A DNA stretch of 64,000 nucleotides from Thraustochytrium sp. TN22 (GCA_013306675.1 JABLUY010000059.1:70568-134567); one strand, 5' to 3'; shown: positions 51,921 to 64,000, counted from the stretch's first letter. Notes: generated from the letters alone by a model not told the origin. A program made the numbers and translations.

Positions 51921-54784
51921 AGAGGGCTGCTCGACTCCAAGCACCACGCTTTGGCGGCTAGCTACGAGGCCTGGGCCTTCGCTGTCCTGGCCAGCCATCG
52001 CCAGAGCCTGGCAACCCGAGCTGAGACGGTCCTGTGTAGTAGAGAGTACAAAACCGAATTCACTTCTGATTGAAGGTAATGCGGCAAGTTCTTTTGCAGC
52101 CAGCCAGGCACGCGGTAAGTTCTTGGGTGCGTGCAGAGGGCGCGCCGCTCGTACCACCAACTTGAGGCAGGCGGCACTTGTGGCTGCCGCTACTGAACTA
52201 GCCAGCCAGGCTGTTTCCGCACTTGAGAGGCCGGAGAAAAGCGTTCCTTTCCCTTGGTCTGTGCCTCTTCGCTAGCTTCACATTCATGAGTCTTTGCCCA
52301 CTGACGAAATCGCTGCCTTGCCATGCTTGCTTCTTGCATGTTCTGTAGCTGGCTGCACGACGCGCCACGCTGCGACTCCTGCGAGTGCGTTGACTTGCCT
52401 CGGTGGCTTGCTTTGTGATTTCGCCGGCCGGCGAGAAGTGACCCCTGCACCGGACGACGCGGCGCGGTAGCCGACTGGCACACCGCCGCTCGTGGCAAAA
52501 AAAACTCTGAGACAACCTTGCGCAAGCTGCGCGCCGCGGCCCAGGCGCAGGGCAGCCCGCACGCGCGGACAAGGGCCGCGGCCGCAGCGCTCCTCCCTGC
52601 TGGTCCGGCCCGCGCACCGTCGCAGCTCAGGGCGTGCGATGGAGCCGAGCTCACATGAACGAGTCATGCGGAGGTATCTACTAAGCTACGCTCGACTCAC
52701 CGCCGTCCCACGATACGGCCCAGGATGTGCGGGCGAACGCCGTGGTCAAGCTCCACCAGCTCTTGTGCGCGCAGGTACGCTGCGGCTGCGAGCAGGAGTG
52801 TCCGCACAAGTCCGGAGCCTCTTCTCTCTCATCACCAGGGACGGGAGGCCGCCTCACTGGCCCTCGCCGTCTTGAACAACGCGACACACCCGCGCCGGAG
52901 AGCATGCCAAAGCTGTCCGGGCTCGCGTCTTCCTCGCTCGCTGCACGACCCTTCGGTGCATTTCAAATTGTGTCGGTCACCACGCCTCGCTCGCACACGG
53001 CAAGCTGCACGCCGGCCCCTTCCTCACGGCCGCCTGCCTCCCTGATGATGAGCGCAGGCATCGTGGCGTCGCAGTCTCGCCTGGCCCCTCCATTGTCGAG
53101 GCCGCCACCGCAAGCCTAGCCACGGCCCCGAACGTCCTCTCCTGCTCGATCACTCGCACACGAGCTTCTCCACCTCGACGGGCACCGCCACTCGAGCTGA
53201 TCTCGAGGTCCACACGCAGCGCCACGCTCTGCCGCGCGACGAGCTTTGATCGACGGCCACATCCGCGCCGGCATGGATGTAAGCTCGCGGGCCCCAGCCG
53301 CGCCTCGACGCCGTCCGTCGCACCGCGGCGCCTCGCGACCCCACCTGCGCCGCGTCGCACCTGCGCGACGCCGGCCGCGGACACGCCGCCGCTCGCGCTC
53401 TGCGCCGCCCCCGCGCGCGCTCGCGCGACGCTCGTCCATGCGCGCGGACATCCCGGGGTCAGTTGGCCAGCTGGAGAGCGCCGTCGCCGCGGCAGGCGAG
53501 GTGAACGTCCTCGCGGCCTCGCGCTCGCCTCGCCCGCCGCCGCTTCGCGCGGCGAGGCCCTCGCGCGCGCGAGGGCGGGCCCGCGCCGCGGCCGTGGTCC
53601 GCGCGGAGGCCCGTGTCGACGGCGTGGCCCACGTCGCCAGGCCCGCGCTGGCTGAGGCCCTCGGCCGCGACGACGGGCAGCTGGGACGCGTGGGACGCGT
53701 GGATAACGACGGCACAGGCTTCGTCGAGCCATCGACCTCGCGCGGCGAGGGTCGGCGGGGCGGCGCTGTGGAGACCGCCGCCGCGATGCAGCTGCTGCGA
53801 CGGCGCGACGCCCGGGGCGTGCGGGGCGTGCCGAGCTTTGTGATCAGCACGGCGGGCGACGGCAATCGGCTCGAGCGGGAATGGGCGACGGCAGGCCGGG
53901 CCTGGACGAGGCCAAGGCGCGGCTTGGGCGGCGGCTCGCGCTAAGGCTTGAGCTATGGCAACGGCGGGACGGCGACGGCTTGAGGGCTGAGACGGCGACG
54001 GCCTGAGGGCGAGATGGCGAGAGAGAGGAGGGGCTCGAGGGCGACGACGACGGTCCGAGGCGAGGCCCGGGATGAGGAGACGGCGAGGGCGACGGCAATG
54101 CAGCGCGACTGCGATGGCGGCGCCGCCTCTGGCGAATGGTCCGGGGTCGGGGCACGGTCTACAATGCGGCCGGCTGAGGCGCTTGAGGTGAGGCGCCTCG
54201 GGGCAGGGCGTCTTGGCGCTGGAGTAGGCAGGGCGAGGGTCGTTGGCTCGCCGGACGCTCTGCGGATGAGGCCTTGCGAGGCGGGGTGCAGAGCGCGGGT
54301 GAGGAAGTGAGGGAGTCGGACGCTTGGGCATGTGTTGCGAAGGGGTTGGCAAGGGCTCTGCAACCGCTTTGCGAGGCTTTCGCGAGGGTTTGAATGGGGC
54401 AACATCAGCTGGCGGATTCTCAGCAAGGGCTTTCGTGAGGCGTCCGGTGTATCCGCCACTGCCTGAAGTCCGCCTGTGCGCTGCGAGCCCACGCGGGGCG
54501 TAGCAAAGCGACGAAGAGCTGTTCGAGGCGCGCCTGCGTGTAGCGACGGCGCGGCGGCGAGCAGCAGCAGCGGCCGGGGCGGCGGCGGAGACGGCGGCGG
54601 CGACAGCGAGTGGCGAGGGCGCCCGCAGCAGCAGCAGCAGCAGCAGTGACGGCGGCGGCGGCGGCGGCGGCGACGGCGGCGACGGCGGCGGCAACGACGA
54701 CTCACGTGGCTTAGCTCTGCTGCTCTTCGCGACTGTGCTCCTCCTCTTCGCGCAGCCCGCGCGTGCGCGCCTGGACATTGCGTG
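51921..54784. other. 2.9-kb GC-rich stretch without a convincing gene
   Basis: Long open frames exist on both strands (for example across 53459-55186 on the minus strand) but translate to Arg/Ala/Pro/Ser-rich sequence without motifs. The minus-strand one is partly antisense to the next gene. A gcgacggc-rich tract (53940-54120) and a (GGC)n run at about 54650-54690 are present. A stretch near 52195-52640 is AT-richer and likewise silent. No RNA gene seen. Confidence 0.5.
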
Positions 54785-56202
54785 ATGTGGTACTTCTCCT
54801 ATGTCTGGACGACCTTCGCGGCCTTCGCGCAGCTTATGGTCCAGTCCATGGCCCCCGTGGAAAAGATCCTGCTGATCATCTCTTACGTGGAGACGGCCTA
54901 CTCTGTCTACGTGCATTCCGTCTTCCCCGTCATGATCATGATTTGCAGTGTCGTTTGCGTCCTCCTCTCCACCTGGACGGCCTGTAAGGCCTTGGCGCGG
55001 CATTTTGTGGGCCCCGACGGCAGCACTTGCCACGTGATGTTTCTCAGAGCCAGGCTCGACAAGTTTGGGAAGATCCTCTTCCATCCCGCCAGCGTGGCTT
55101 GCAGGTTTTTCTGGAAGCTTGCCAACTTGCCTTGGGCACTTCACGAACTTTACCTCATGCGGTGTGACCTGCTGCAGATGGAGCACGAGTACGAGACAAG
55201 AATGGAAGGACTTCGCCGCGCGTATCGCAAGATCAGGCGCGCACAGCAGTGCAGGTCCATTCGCATCCGCAATGGTGCATCAGTGCGCCTCAACGAACGC
55301 CGCGCTCGCCAATCATTTCGATGCCGCCAGGTGAGGGACGTCCTCGACACGTTGGTCATGAAAGCCAAGACCCTCCTGAGCGCCTCGGTCCGAATCGCCA
55401 CTGCAAGCAACGTACGCCTTGTGCCGGCCTCCTTGGCGGCTGCGGTCGAGCGCTGGGAGGCCGAGCGCAACAGGCAAACGCAGCTCATGAGGCTCCACTT
55501 GGGTCGCAACCAAGGGCCGGGAATCTTGTATGCGCGCACGCCTTTGCAATTTGGGCAGTCGTCTTCAGAGCATACTTTGCACCAGCTCTCGCATCGTCTT
55601 TTCGAGCTGGATCCTTCTCAAGGCAATGATGTGCCCGCCCTGGCCCAGGCGAACGTGGAGCTCGCATCATTTCGACAGCATCTTCAAACCAACACGCAGC
55701 AGCAGCAACAACTTGTAAGCCAGCAGCTGCGGTTTGTTAGCCAGCAGTGGGAGCCATTCGAGCCGAGCCAGACTCAGACTTTCGAGCACAATTCGTCTTT
55801 GGAAATCGTACAGCCGCAGCAGGTGCAAAAGGGCGAGCAGCTGACACCACCACAACAGTTTTCCGAGCTGGACCAGCCTCAGGATGCCGCCGAGCAGGCC
55901 CGGGCTCTGGAGAATGATGATGCTGTCCCATCGCAACAGCCTTGTAATACTGAAATGCAGCAGCAGCAGCAGCCTGCAAGCCAGCAGCTTGCTAACCGGC
56001 AGCGACCGCCTTCCGAGCCGAGCCAGACTCAGACCTTCGAGCAGGCCCAGACTCTGGACTCCGTGCAGTCGCAGCAGGCGCAAGAGCGGCAGCAGGTGCA
56101 GGCGCAGCAGCAGCAGCAGCAGCAGCAGCAGTCCGAGCTGGACCAGCCTCAAGATGATGCCGAGCAGGTCCAGGCTCAGGAGAATGAAAGGCCATGTCCT
56201 TC

Positions 56203-56236
<34 letters not shown>

Positions 56237-57669
56237 GGCCAGGACGAGGAGCCGCAGGTGCATCTCCATGTCATTAATTTCTTCCCGCAAGCGTCCGTGA
56301 TCAACCACATCATGCCCCAAGGCGCATTTCGAATTGCCTTCGCCGAGGCCGCCTCGCGTACCGCGAATGGCAGCACCGAGCAGCCGCACCAGCCGCACCA
56401 GCCAGGTGCCGACCCGGTGGGAAGTGTTGCTTCGCCCGTGCAGGCCCCTGAGGCCGAGCTCCGAGCAGAAGACAAAAGACTGTCGCAGGAGCTGCACGGT
56501 GCTGGCCCGTCCAGCGAGACCAGCTCGAATCTTCACAAAATGCAGGCTGAGCCACGCCAGGATCCTCAGCAGCCGGAGAATGCTGGCACACCCGTAGTAG
56601 TAGGCGACTCGCGTGCCTCGGAGGATGAGACTGCGGCTTCACAGCACATCGGCGACCCCGCCCCCCTTGGCGAAGAAATCACGCGCCCTGAGGGGGCGCA
56701 GACCGAGCCTCTCACTTCGGAAGATGATCATGCGCTGCTCGAGGTGCCACGGCAGCAGAGCGATGCTGGTGAGGCCGCCGAAGCCGACTTGCGCGCCCTG
56801 GCCGTGGACGCCGAGGCTCCACAGCAGTTGGATGCGCAGGTCCATGGCGCACTGGCCGAGGTCATGTCCAATGTTGCTGATATGCGGCGACAGCAGCAGC
56901 AGCATCAACAACAGCAGCGACAGTTCCTGCAGGACAGACTTGACAGATTTCTGCGGCTGGTGCAGCTGCAGCAGTTCTTGCAGCTGTACCTGCTCGTACA
57001 CCAATGCGGGCGTCCAGCTCTCGTCTCGGCCGGTCCCGCAAGGCAGGAAGGGGCCAACATGGCTGCCACGACTGGGCCTCTTGTCGGAGATGGCTGCGCC
57101 AAGCAGACCTCGCAGCAAGACGAAAAGGAGACGGGCGCACCTTCGCAGCAGGCCACGACCGCGGATTTCAGGGCCAAGTCCGAGGAAGTATCGCAACAAC
57201 AGGGGAGCGGCGAGATGATCAACTTGAACGAGGCAACCGAGCAGTCCATTTTGAGCGAGGATACAACGCTGCCGCAGCGAGACCGGCCGCCGACGGGCGA
57301 CTGCGATGGCGTTGCCAGCAGGGACCAGCGAGCTGCCAAGGAGGCCAGCAGTGTACAAAACAACGAGCGGCAAGAGCAGACTGCCCAAACGGACTTGCCT
57401 GTCGAGTCCAAGGACGCTCTGCGCACGGAATCTGAGGCCGGCGCGACGCCGCAAAAGCAGCGGGACAAGGCTCTGGGGGTGCACAAGGCCGTTTTGCTCA
57501 CGCAAAAGGATCAATCCAAACGCCCTTCCACCCCTCCCGGCCAGGCGACTGGACCGTCGCTGCAGCAGCAGCGAAATCACGCGGATACGTCCCCAGAGGC
57601 CGGTGTCTTTGCGCAGGTCGAATACAGTGCGCAAGATTGTAGAGACGAGGAACGTGGACAAGCACCACC

Positions 57670-57749
<80 letters not shown>

Positions 57750-60508
57750 TGAACCGTGGCAACTTGGCGTCGCCCGCCTCTGGTGAACCGCAACCGTGGC
57801 GGGAGCTGGACACTAACAACAAGTCGCAGAAACCGACTGAGCAGCCGCCCAATGAGCTGGACAGCCATGTCAACGAGTCGCACAACCCGACCGAGCAGCC
57901 GCAGCCGCCGAACGAGCTAAACAGTGCGGTGCCGGACGAGCCATGCACCTCTGACAAGGTCTCCTCTGTCTCTGAGGGGCCACAGCCGCGGCAAGAGCGC
58001 GACACCTCGATCCCGGCAAGCGAAGCCGCCGAGCCGAAGCCGGCTGCGGCGCTCGAGCCGACCGAACAGCCGCAAGCGCCGTGCGACGCGGTTTCGGCCC
58101 GCGCGGCCATCGCGTCGAAGCCGACGGAAGCGCGCGAACCGACCGCTCAGCCTCCACTGCGGCAAGTCGTGGGCGACGCGATCCCGGCCAGCGAGGCCGT
58201 CGCGTCGAAGGCAGCTGCGGCGCTCAAGCCGGACGATGCGCCGACGCCGGCCGAAGCTCGCAATTCAATCAGGCAGCCACAAGAGCGGCACGTGCTGGGC
58301 AACACGGTCCCGGCCACCGCGGCCGTCGCGCCGAAGCCAGCTGCGGCGCTCAAGTCGGACGATGCGCCGAAGCCGGCCGAAACTTGCAATCCGATCAGGC
58401 AGCCGCAAGAGCGGCACGTGCTGGGCAACGCGGTCCCGGCCATCGCGGCCGTCGCGCCGAAGCCAGCTGCCGCGCTCAAGCCGGACGTTGCGCCCAACAC
58501 AACTGCGCTCCCCAGGCAGACTGAACAACACCAAGAGCAAGCGCGTCAGGCGCGAGACAACGCGGTCACGGGCAGCGCCGCCGTCGCGTCGAAGCCGACC
58601 GAAGCGCGCAATTCGACCGGACAGTCGCAACAATGGCACGTGCTGAGCAAGGTGGCTCCGGCTGTGGCAAACGCGCAGGGCGTCCAGAATGTGGCGCTTT
58701 CCGTACGTGGTGCAGGCAATCGGGGCAATGCTAACGTGGAGAACGTGGCGCCTTTTCTTGCGGGTCCGAACAGCTTGAAACCCATCATTGTCAGAGCCAT
58801 GCCTGCTGGGGCGACATTTCGTCTCACACGTGTCGAAGCAGCCCTCGGTGACACGGCGAGATCTCTCTTGGTTCTTCGACCTGTGTTGCGTGCACTGCTC
58901 GAGATCAAGGACTCCGTCCAAAGGTATTATAGCTCCCGGCTCGCTGGCATCGTCTGTGCGGGGAGGGCGGCCAACGTGGAGGGCCGCGCGGCGATCGATG
59001 TGGAGCCCGATCGCTTTCGGGAGGAAATCTCGAAGCTCCTGGCCGCGACGGAGAAAACGGCTCAAGAGGTTCTGAAGGGGGAGCTTTGGAACATGTGCGT
59101 GGAGAGGTTGGCGGAGGACCCCGTGTTGGAAGGCGTGGTCCTTGCGGATGCGCGGCTCAGCCACGAGCTCAGAGAGGGGTTCACCGCCCTGTTCGCTAAA
59201 GTGAGCTACCTTCCGGCGAAGGAAAGGAGAATCCTTGAAGAAGATCTTCGCCTGCGCATGGCCCCGCGCGCGGCAAAGATTGTGGACGGGCTCAGGAAGA
59301 AGGCCTTCAGCCATCCAAGGCCTGGGGCGAGCCGCACGACGCAGCGAGCGGCCTCGGAGCGCCAGCAGGGCACAGTCGACGAGCTTACTGTAATATGCGA
59401 GCGGATCCATCTCTGCGTGTCGAGCGCATACATGCCGAATCCCGCTTCGCACGACCGCACTCGTGATGAGCGGGATTCTTGGTTGCGCCGCGGGACTGAC
59501 GGGCGGCTCCATGACGCATTTGGTTTCTCGGAAGAGATGGAAGTGGACGAGCAGGCGATTGACAGGCGGGAGGCCGGGAACGACGATGAGGATGTGCACC
59601 GCACTCGTGATGAGCGGGATTCTTGGTTGCGCCGCGGGACCGACGGGCGGCTCCATGACGCATTTGGTTTCTCGGAAGAGATGGAAGTGGACGAGCAGGC
59701 GATTGACAGGCGGGAGGCCGGGAACGACGATGAGGATGTGCACATGTCCGCCGTGGACGACGAAGAGCGCCAGAACATCCCGGACAATGCGCGTTCGGGT
59801 CACCTCGCGCAGTGCAGGCTTCAAATGGGTCTGCCCGCCTTGGTTATTGAACCTCGCAGATTTGAGTTTGAGCAAAGCACACCGAGATCCGGTTTGTCGC
59901 CGCGGCTTCAGGAAAACCAGCAGATGCTTTCCCCCACGACTGGTGACAGCCTCTTCTCGTCGTCGCCGCCGCAGACGCCGGAGGACTCGGGCCACAGGCA
60001 AGAGCAAGGCCATGGCGGAGGCGGTGGTGGTGCCTCGTTCTTCGCTGACCTGCCTAACCCGGGTGCGCCGAAGCGCAAGAACGATGATGCCGACTTGGGA
60101 CCTGTGAAGCGACGCAAGGTGGATGGTCTGATCCCCAAGGTGGAAGGAATGCCCGGCAGCAGCAAGGTGTGCTGGGTGCGAACGCGGCGGGGGTACACGA
60201 TGCGGACGAAGCGCACATGGCTTGGGAGGGATTGCGACCAGCCTGGCCGCATCATGCGTATGTTCGCATGTGGCCGGGCGAGGCTGGCGGAGCGCAACAA
60301 ACGGCACAAGCAGAACTGGTGGGCCGAGAAGTTTTACATGCCGTTGCTCGAGCCAGGCAGGTATGGCCAGTTTTATCGGCCGGAAGAGTTCTGGTTGAAG
60401 AAGCGCCCGAGGGCTTTGGTGGAGCTTGTTCTTCCACTCCGCGCACGGCTCGGGTCTGCGGCCAAGCGGCGCAGGCTCAAGGCAGGGGTGAAGAAAGGGC
60501 AGCGGTAG
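54785..60508 (+). CDS. Q-rich protein with N-terminal membrane segments and basic tail
   Basis: 1907 residues from MWYFSYVWTTFAAFAQLMVQ. Two or three hydrophobic segments lie in the first 70 residues, including EKILLIISYVETAY and VFPVMIMICSVVCVLLSTW. A basic helix follows (MEGLRRAYRKIRRAQQCRSI). Residues about 300-950 are Gln-rich with several CAG runs, including 26 pure CAG at 57671-57748. A Pro/Ala-rich block (about 1120-1300) repeats a unit of roughly 40 residues (KPAAALKPDDAPTPAEA, QERHVLGNTVPATAAVAPK). A helical domain follows, then a 48-residue tandem duplication (about 1558-1655), and a basic C-terminus with KRRKVDGL and RTRRGYTMRTKRTWLG. No family was recognised. The membrane segments plus a nuclear-signal-like tail are odd. 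Confidence 0.7.
57671..57748 (+). repeat. (CAG)26 trinucleotide repeat
   Basis: Twenty-six uninterrupted CAG codons encode glutamine within the Q-rich region of the 1907-residue protein. Shorter CAG runs lie at about 56100-56130 and 56203-56235. Confidence 0.95.
59457..59743 (+). repeat. 144-bp in-frame tandem duplication
   Basis: The segment beginning cgcactcgtgatgagcggga repeats after 144 bp (near 59457 and 59601) with almost no change, giving two copies of a 48-residue unit that starts RTRDERDSWLRRGTDGR and ends DDEDVH. The near-identity implies a recent event. Confidence 0.9.
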
Positions 60509-61148
60509 GTTGTCTGAGCGTGTGTTGCAGGCGCTGCCTGAGAGAGGCACGCAAAGTCTCCTTTGCGAACGGAGATGCCTCTCTCTCTCTTCAGGGATGC
60601 GCTCTCTCCCTCTCCCCCCCCCCCCCCTCTGTCTCTTGTACCTTTGCAGTGTTGGCGGTATGTAAATGCAGGGATCGCTTGACTGCGACTGCAAAGCGAG
60701 CGAGAGGCAGGCTTGAATGATGTGTCCATCCAATCCGTCTGTTCGTCCGCGCACAGGCTCCGTAGTGCGCAGAAGCTGCGCAAAACTGACTGAGTAGGCA
60801 AAGCGCGCCATCGGGGTCGTCCTTGCGAGGATCGGCGGCAGTCTCGAGAATTTGACTCTGGTCGCCCAAACGAGATCGCTCGATCACAAATGCACGCGCA
60901 AGCCATTTCGATACGATAAAGTTGGGCGAGATGGCGCGCGGAAGCTAGCTAGCTAGCTTTCAGGTTGTCCTTGCGAGTCCAACGGTCTTACACGTACGAT
61001 GGGTCTTGGCCTTGACTCGAAGTGGCCAACGCGAATGCCGGACCTGACTGCGAGAGCAAGCGGGCGAGCGCGCAAGCCAAGTAGCCTCTTTCGCTAAGCT
61101 TAGATGGTCGATGGTGCATTGATGAAGATGTCACATGGTGCGCAGAAG
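60509..61148. other. Convergent intergenic stretch
   Basis: It contains a ctctctctc run near 60580, a C-homopolymer at about 60615-60627 and an AGCTAGCTAGCTAGC palindrome at about 60945-60959. No gene recognised. Confidence 0.5.
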
Positions 61149-61961
61149 CTAGCAGCAAGAGTTGTTGGGGTTGGGACCGTTGGGGTTGTCCTTGCGAATG
61201 TCGACAGTCTCGCCTTCGAGCTTGACCTCGCCGTCGTCGCCAGCGCGATTGTCAGACTCGAGCGCGCGCACGCGCGTGACGTGGTGCTCGAAGACCTGCT
61301 CGACGAGGCTCTCAAAGGCGAAGCTGACGGCGTCGCCCTTGAGCGCGGAAGCCTCGACAAAGTACAGGTTGTGCTGCTCAGCGAAGGCGCGGCCCTCGTC
61401 GCGTGAGACGGCGCGCGCGTCCTCCATGTCGCTCTTGTTACCGACGACCATGAGCTTGATATCGCGGTCGGCGTGCGACTGCACCTCGGAGAGCCAGCGC
61501 TTGAGGTTCGTGAAGGTCTCGCGGTCCGTGATGTCGTACACGAGCAGGGCGGCCACCGCGCCTCGGTAGTACGCCTTGGTAATAGCGCGGTACCGCTCCT
61601 GGCCGGCCGTGTCCCAGATCTGGCACTTGATCGTCTTACCCTGGACCTGGAGCTCCTTTGTTGCGAACTCCACGCCGATCGTGTGCTTGGTATCGTAGTT
61701 GAACTCGCCGCGTCGGTATTGGCTGAGCAAGCAAGTCTTGCCTACGCCGCTGTCACCCACCAGCACCAGCTGCGCGCCGACCGCGTGGGCTCCTTTTTGT
61801 CAGTTTCAAGCTGCGCCACGCCTGCGCCCTAGGAGGGCCTGCCTGCCTGCCTGCCTGCCTTGGCCTGCCAGCGTGCTCGGTTGCGCCGGGCCTCCGCTGC
61901 CGCGTGCACGTACCTTGAAGAGATAGTCATAGTCGCGCTTCACGGCGTTCTGGATCGCCAT
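61149..61961 (-). CDS. RAB11: Rab11-type small GTPase, two exons
   Basis: Exon 1 (61961-61914) encodes [17 protein letters not shown] 144-bp GT-AG intron (61913-61770) follows. Exon 2 (61769-61149) starts [20 protein letters not shown]. The total is 222 residues. Rab11 acts in recycling-endosome and post-Golgi traffic. Motifs: DYDYLFK entry, P-loop GDSGVGKT, effector loop [12 protein letters not shown]3 [21 protein letters not shown]4 VGNKSD, and G5 ASAL (usually SAL). It ends NSCC, a double-cysteine geranylgeranylation site. The RYRAITxAYYRGAV signature and short YDYLFK start fit Rab11 better than Rab2 or Rab8. Confidence 0.92.
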
Positions 61962-63436
61962 GCTGCCGGTCTTGAGCGCCGCGCGACTGTCGCGGGTCGG
62001 CTCGAGCTTCTTCTGCCCTGTTCTGCTCTGCTGCTCGCTCGCTTGTACGAGCAAATCGCGCGGGCCGGGCTCCTGCGCCGCTGCCGCCGCCGGGGCCTGC
62101 GCCGCTGGACCAGCTGTCCTCGCCGCCGCCGCCGCCGCTGCCGCCGCCGCCGCCGCTGCCACCGCCGCCGCCGACTGCCGCGGGCGAGCCTCGGGATGCC
62201 GCTCTGCGTGGCGGCCGCGATGACGACGCTGACGAAGAAGGACATCGATGATAGGGGGCGGTGATTCGGTCACCTCTTGGGCCGTTTTCTTCTTCTTCTG
62301 GCCTGACGACCGTCTCTGCACTGCACGCCTCGCAACCGGCTTTGCTTTTGGTTGGCATGCTTGTGAGCTGGCTGGCCGTTCTCGTCAGCATGACTCAGCA
62401 GCCAGCCAGAGCAGACCATGGAACGAGGCGGAGCAACGCGAGATGAAGAAGTGCTTCAAGTGATGAGTCGGGCCTGTGCGTGGAGAACTCCAAAATGCCA
62501 TGCAGCATTACAGCTGCAGCGGACACGGAGGATCCTGCACGCACGTGCAGTTCAACGCAAGTTGCTGCTTGAAGCGAGCTGCCAAGCATCACGAAGGCGA
62601 GCGGAACTTGGTTCCTCAACCTGTGAAGACGTCGTGGTCACGACGGCGCCGACGTACACTACCCGCCTCTCTCTCTTCTCTCTCTCGCACACTGATCTGA
62701 GTCAGGCTCTCTCCAACAAAAATGACATTTCGCATTCGTGCCCGCGGCCCATTTCTCCACGTTCTGCGTCCAGCTCAGGCTCGCCGCCGCTCGCTCGCTC
62801 GCTCGCTCGCTAGCTAGAGATCCCAGTCAAGCTCGTGCCGGGCTACTAATAACCCGACCATGGTGGCGACGGGCAGCCTCCGACGTCGGCCCGGACGCGG
62901 CGGCCAAGGCCAGAGCTAGCTAGCCTTGCGGGCACGAGAGACGGCATGAAGACCATCGTGCGCTGCGTGCAGCGGTCTGGCCTGGCCTGGCCTGGCGTTG
63001 CATTGCGTTGCATTGCGTTGCATCGCGTTGATTGCAGCGCTGCGCCTTGCCTCCCAGAGGACTCGGAGTCCATGCGAAGCGGCCCAAGCGGCGGCCTAAC
63101 GCGGTTGGCGCTGCGGGCTTGTGCGCCTCTCCGCCTCTTCTCGCGCGGCGCGGCGCGGCGGCCTGCGCGGGCGCGTGCGCGCGGCAGACCGGAAGGCGGC
63201 TCGCGCGGCGGCAGGGCAGGCGACGGCGGCGGCGGCGGCGGAGCACGGCGCGGCGGCGCGAGCAGGCGGCGCCGGCAGGGCTGTGTCGCGGCGGGGCGCG
63301 GCGCGGCGCGGCGCGGCGCGCAGCGCGGATCGCGGGATCGCGGCGACGCCGTGGTCGGCGAGGGCGACGGGCAGAGGCGCGGGCAGGAAAAGGCGGCGGC
63401 GCGGCAGCAGCGGAGCGGCGGTGAGAGAGAGGCAAG
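61962..63436. other. 1.5-kb divergent intergenic region
   Basis: This holds the leaders of Rab11 and TIM17. It contains a GCC-rich tract at 62080-62170, a (GCTC)n run ending in a CTAGCTAG motif at 62785-62816, a gcctggcctggc/gcgttgcattgcg run at about 62980-63035, and (GGCGC)n near 63297-63320. No gene recognised, though short open frames exist. Confidence 0.45.
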
Positions 63437-64000
63437 ATGGAGCACGGCAGGGACCCGTGCCCGTACCGCATCCTGGATGACGTCGGCGGCGCGTTCGCCA
63501 TCGGCGCGGGCGGCGGCTCAATATGGTTCGCGATCAAGGGCCTGCGGAACTCGCCGCGCGGCGAGCGCCTGGCCGGCATGATGACCTCGGTGAAGACGCG
63601 CGCGCCCGTCATGGGCGGCAGCTTCGCGGTCTGGGGCCTGCTGTTCGCCTCGTTCGACTGCACGCTTGCCGCGGTCCGGAAACGCGAGGATCCGTACAAC
63701 TCCATCCTGGCCGGCGCCGCCACGGGCGGTGTGCTGGCGGCGCGCATGGGCCCGCGCGCCATGGCGCAGCACGCCTTTATCGGCGGCGCTCTGCTCGCCG
63801 CCATTGAGGGCATGTCCATCTGGCTCACGCAGACGCTCACCCAGACCACGCAGGCGGCCGCCGGCCCCATTGAGCGTGCCAAGCCGCCCCCTGTCACCGC
63901 CACGCTCGGCGGCACGGGCTACCTTGACACGAGCTCGCTCGTGGACACCACGGGCCAGGCGTCCTTTGACATCAACGAGGCCGCGGCCGACATTTACTCG
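63437..64000 (+). CDS. TIM17: Mitochondrial inner-membrane translocase TIM17 (partial, runs off the end)
   Basis: The first 188 codons are present; the stop lies beyond the window. TIM17 is the central subunit of the TIM23 presequence translocase. [20 protein letters not shown] matches the conserved start. [40 protein letters not shown] with [20 protein letters not shown], and [20 protein letters not shown] give the four short helices with GxxxG-like faces. The length already passes the usual core (about 150), so the tail ([16 protein letters not shown] onward) is the family's variable end. The start is the first ATG in frame. Confidence 0.95.
   Translation, partial: MEHGRDPCPYRILDDVGGAFAIGAGGGSIWFAIKGLRNSPRGERLAGMMTSVKTRAPVMGGSFAVWGLLFASFDCTLAAVRKREDPYNSILAGAATGGVLAARMGPRAMAQHAFIGGALLAAIEGMSIWLTQTLTQTTQAAAGPIERAKPPPVTATLGGTGYLDTSSLVDTTGQASFDINEAAADIYS

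Noticed and set aside
53459-55186. 575-codon minus-strand open frame
   Set aside because: It is part antisense to the Q-rich membrane protein and part low-complexity Arg/Pro/Ser sequence. It contains no motif.
58265-60811. 848-codon minus-strand open frame
   Set aside because: It is antisense to the 3' part of the 1907-residue gene. The 48-codon repeat appears on both strands simply because the DNA is duplicated.

Overview
This window is nuclear DNA from a GC-rich, gene-dense eukaryote. It carries about 20 protein-coding genes on both strands. These include eL19, GPN1, TTI1, HEATR3/Syo1, ZPR1, BRCA2, a kinesin-3, Rab11, RABL6, TIM17, a Qc-SNARE and a mitochondrial cytochrome b5 reductase. 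Most are intronless. The introns that can be placed are short (60 to 144 bp) and GT-AG. High GC3, intron-poor genes, alanine/glutamine homopolymers, a DUF1664 protein, an FNT channel and a flagellate-style gene set suggest a heterotrophic stramenopile, most likely a thraustochytrid (labyrinthulomycete). That assignment is inference from gene content and not a database result.

Layout. 1-5 kb: mitochondrial cytochrome b5 reductase (minus strand) with a 20-bp minisatellite downstream, then about 2.5 kb with no convincing gene. 5-9 kb: a double cyclic-nucleotide-binding protein and a membrane-anchored armadillo protein. 9-19 kb: ribosomal protein eL19, a JMJD8-like protein, a Qc-SNARE divergent from GPN1, an FNT channel whose stop codon lies in a 34-bp minisatellite, and a four-exon tandem ABC ATPase. 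19-31 kb: TTI1 with 40 uninterrupted CAG codons, a small spliced Rpp14/Pop5-like gene, HEATR3, a kinesin-3 ending in a CaaX box, and an unrecognised protein. 31-41.5 kb: ZPR1, a BRCA2 with about 13 BRC repeats and a C-terminal ASCH-like domain, RABL6, and a bacterial-type family 2 glycosyltransferase. 41.5-43 kb: a tRNA-Leu(UAA)-like gene interrupted by a spliceosomal-looking insertion. 42.7-52 kb: a 2461-residue armadillo-type protein and a DUF1664 protein. 52-54.8 kb: a GC-rich stretch without a clear gene. 54.8-64 kb: a 1907-residue Q-rich membrane protein with a nuclear-localisation-like tail, Rab11, and the start of TIM17, which runs off the end.

The genes form no single pathway; they are housekeeping genes, often in divergent pairs sharing a short upstream region (RABL6/glycosyltransferase 130 bp, SNARE/GPN1, ZPR1/BRCA2, Rpp14-like/HEATR3). 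The strongest leads are the BRCA2-ASCH fusion, the split tRNA-Leu, and the kinesin-3 with a prenylation motif. No viral or transposon fossils were recognised. In this GC-rich DNA many long antisense open frames exist, and they were not annotated.
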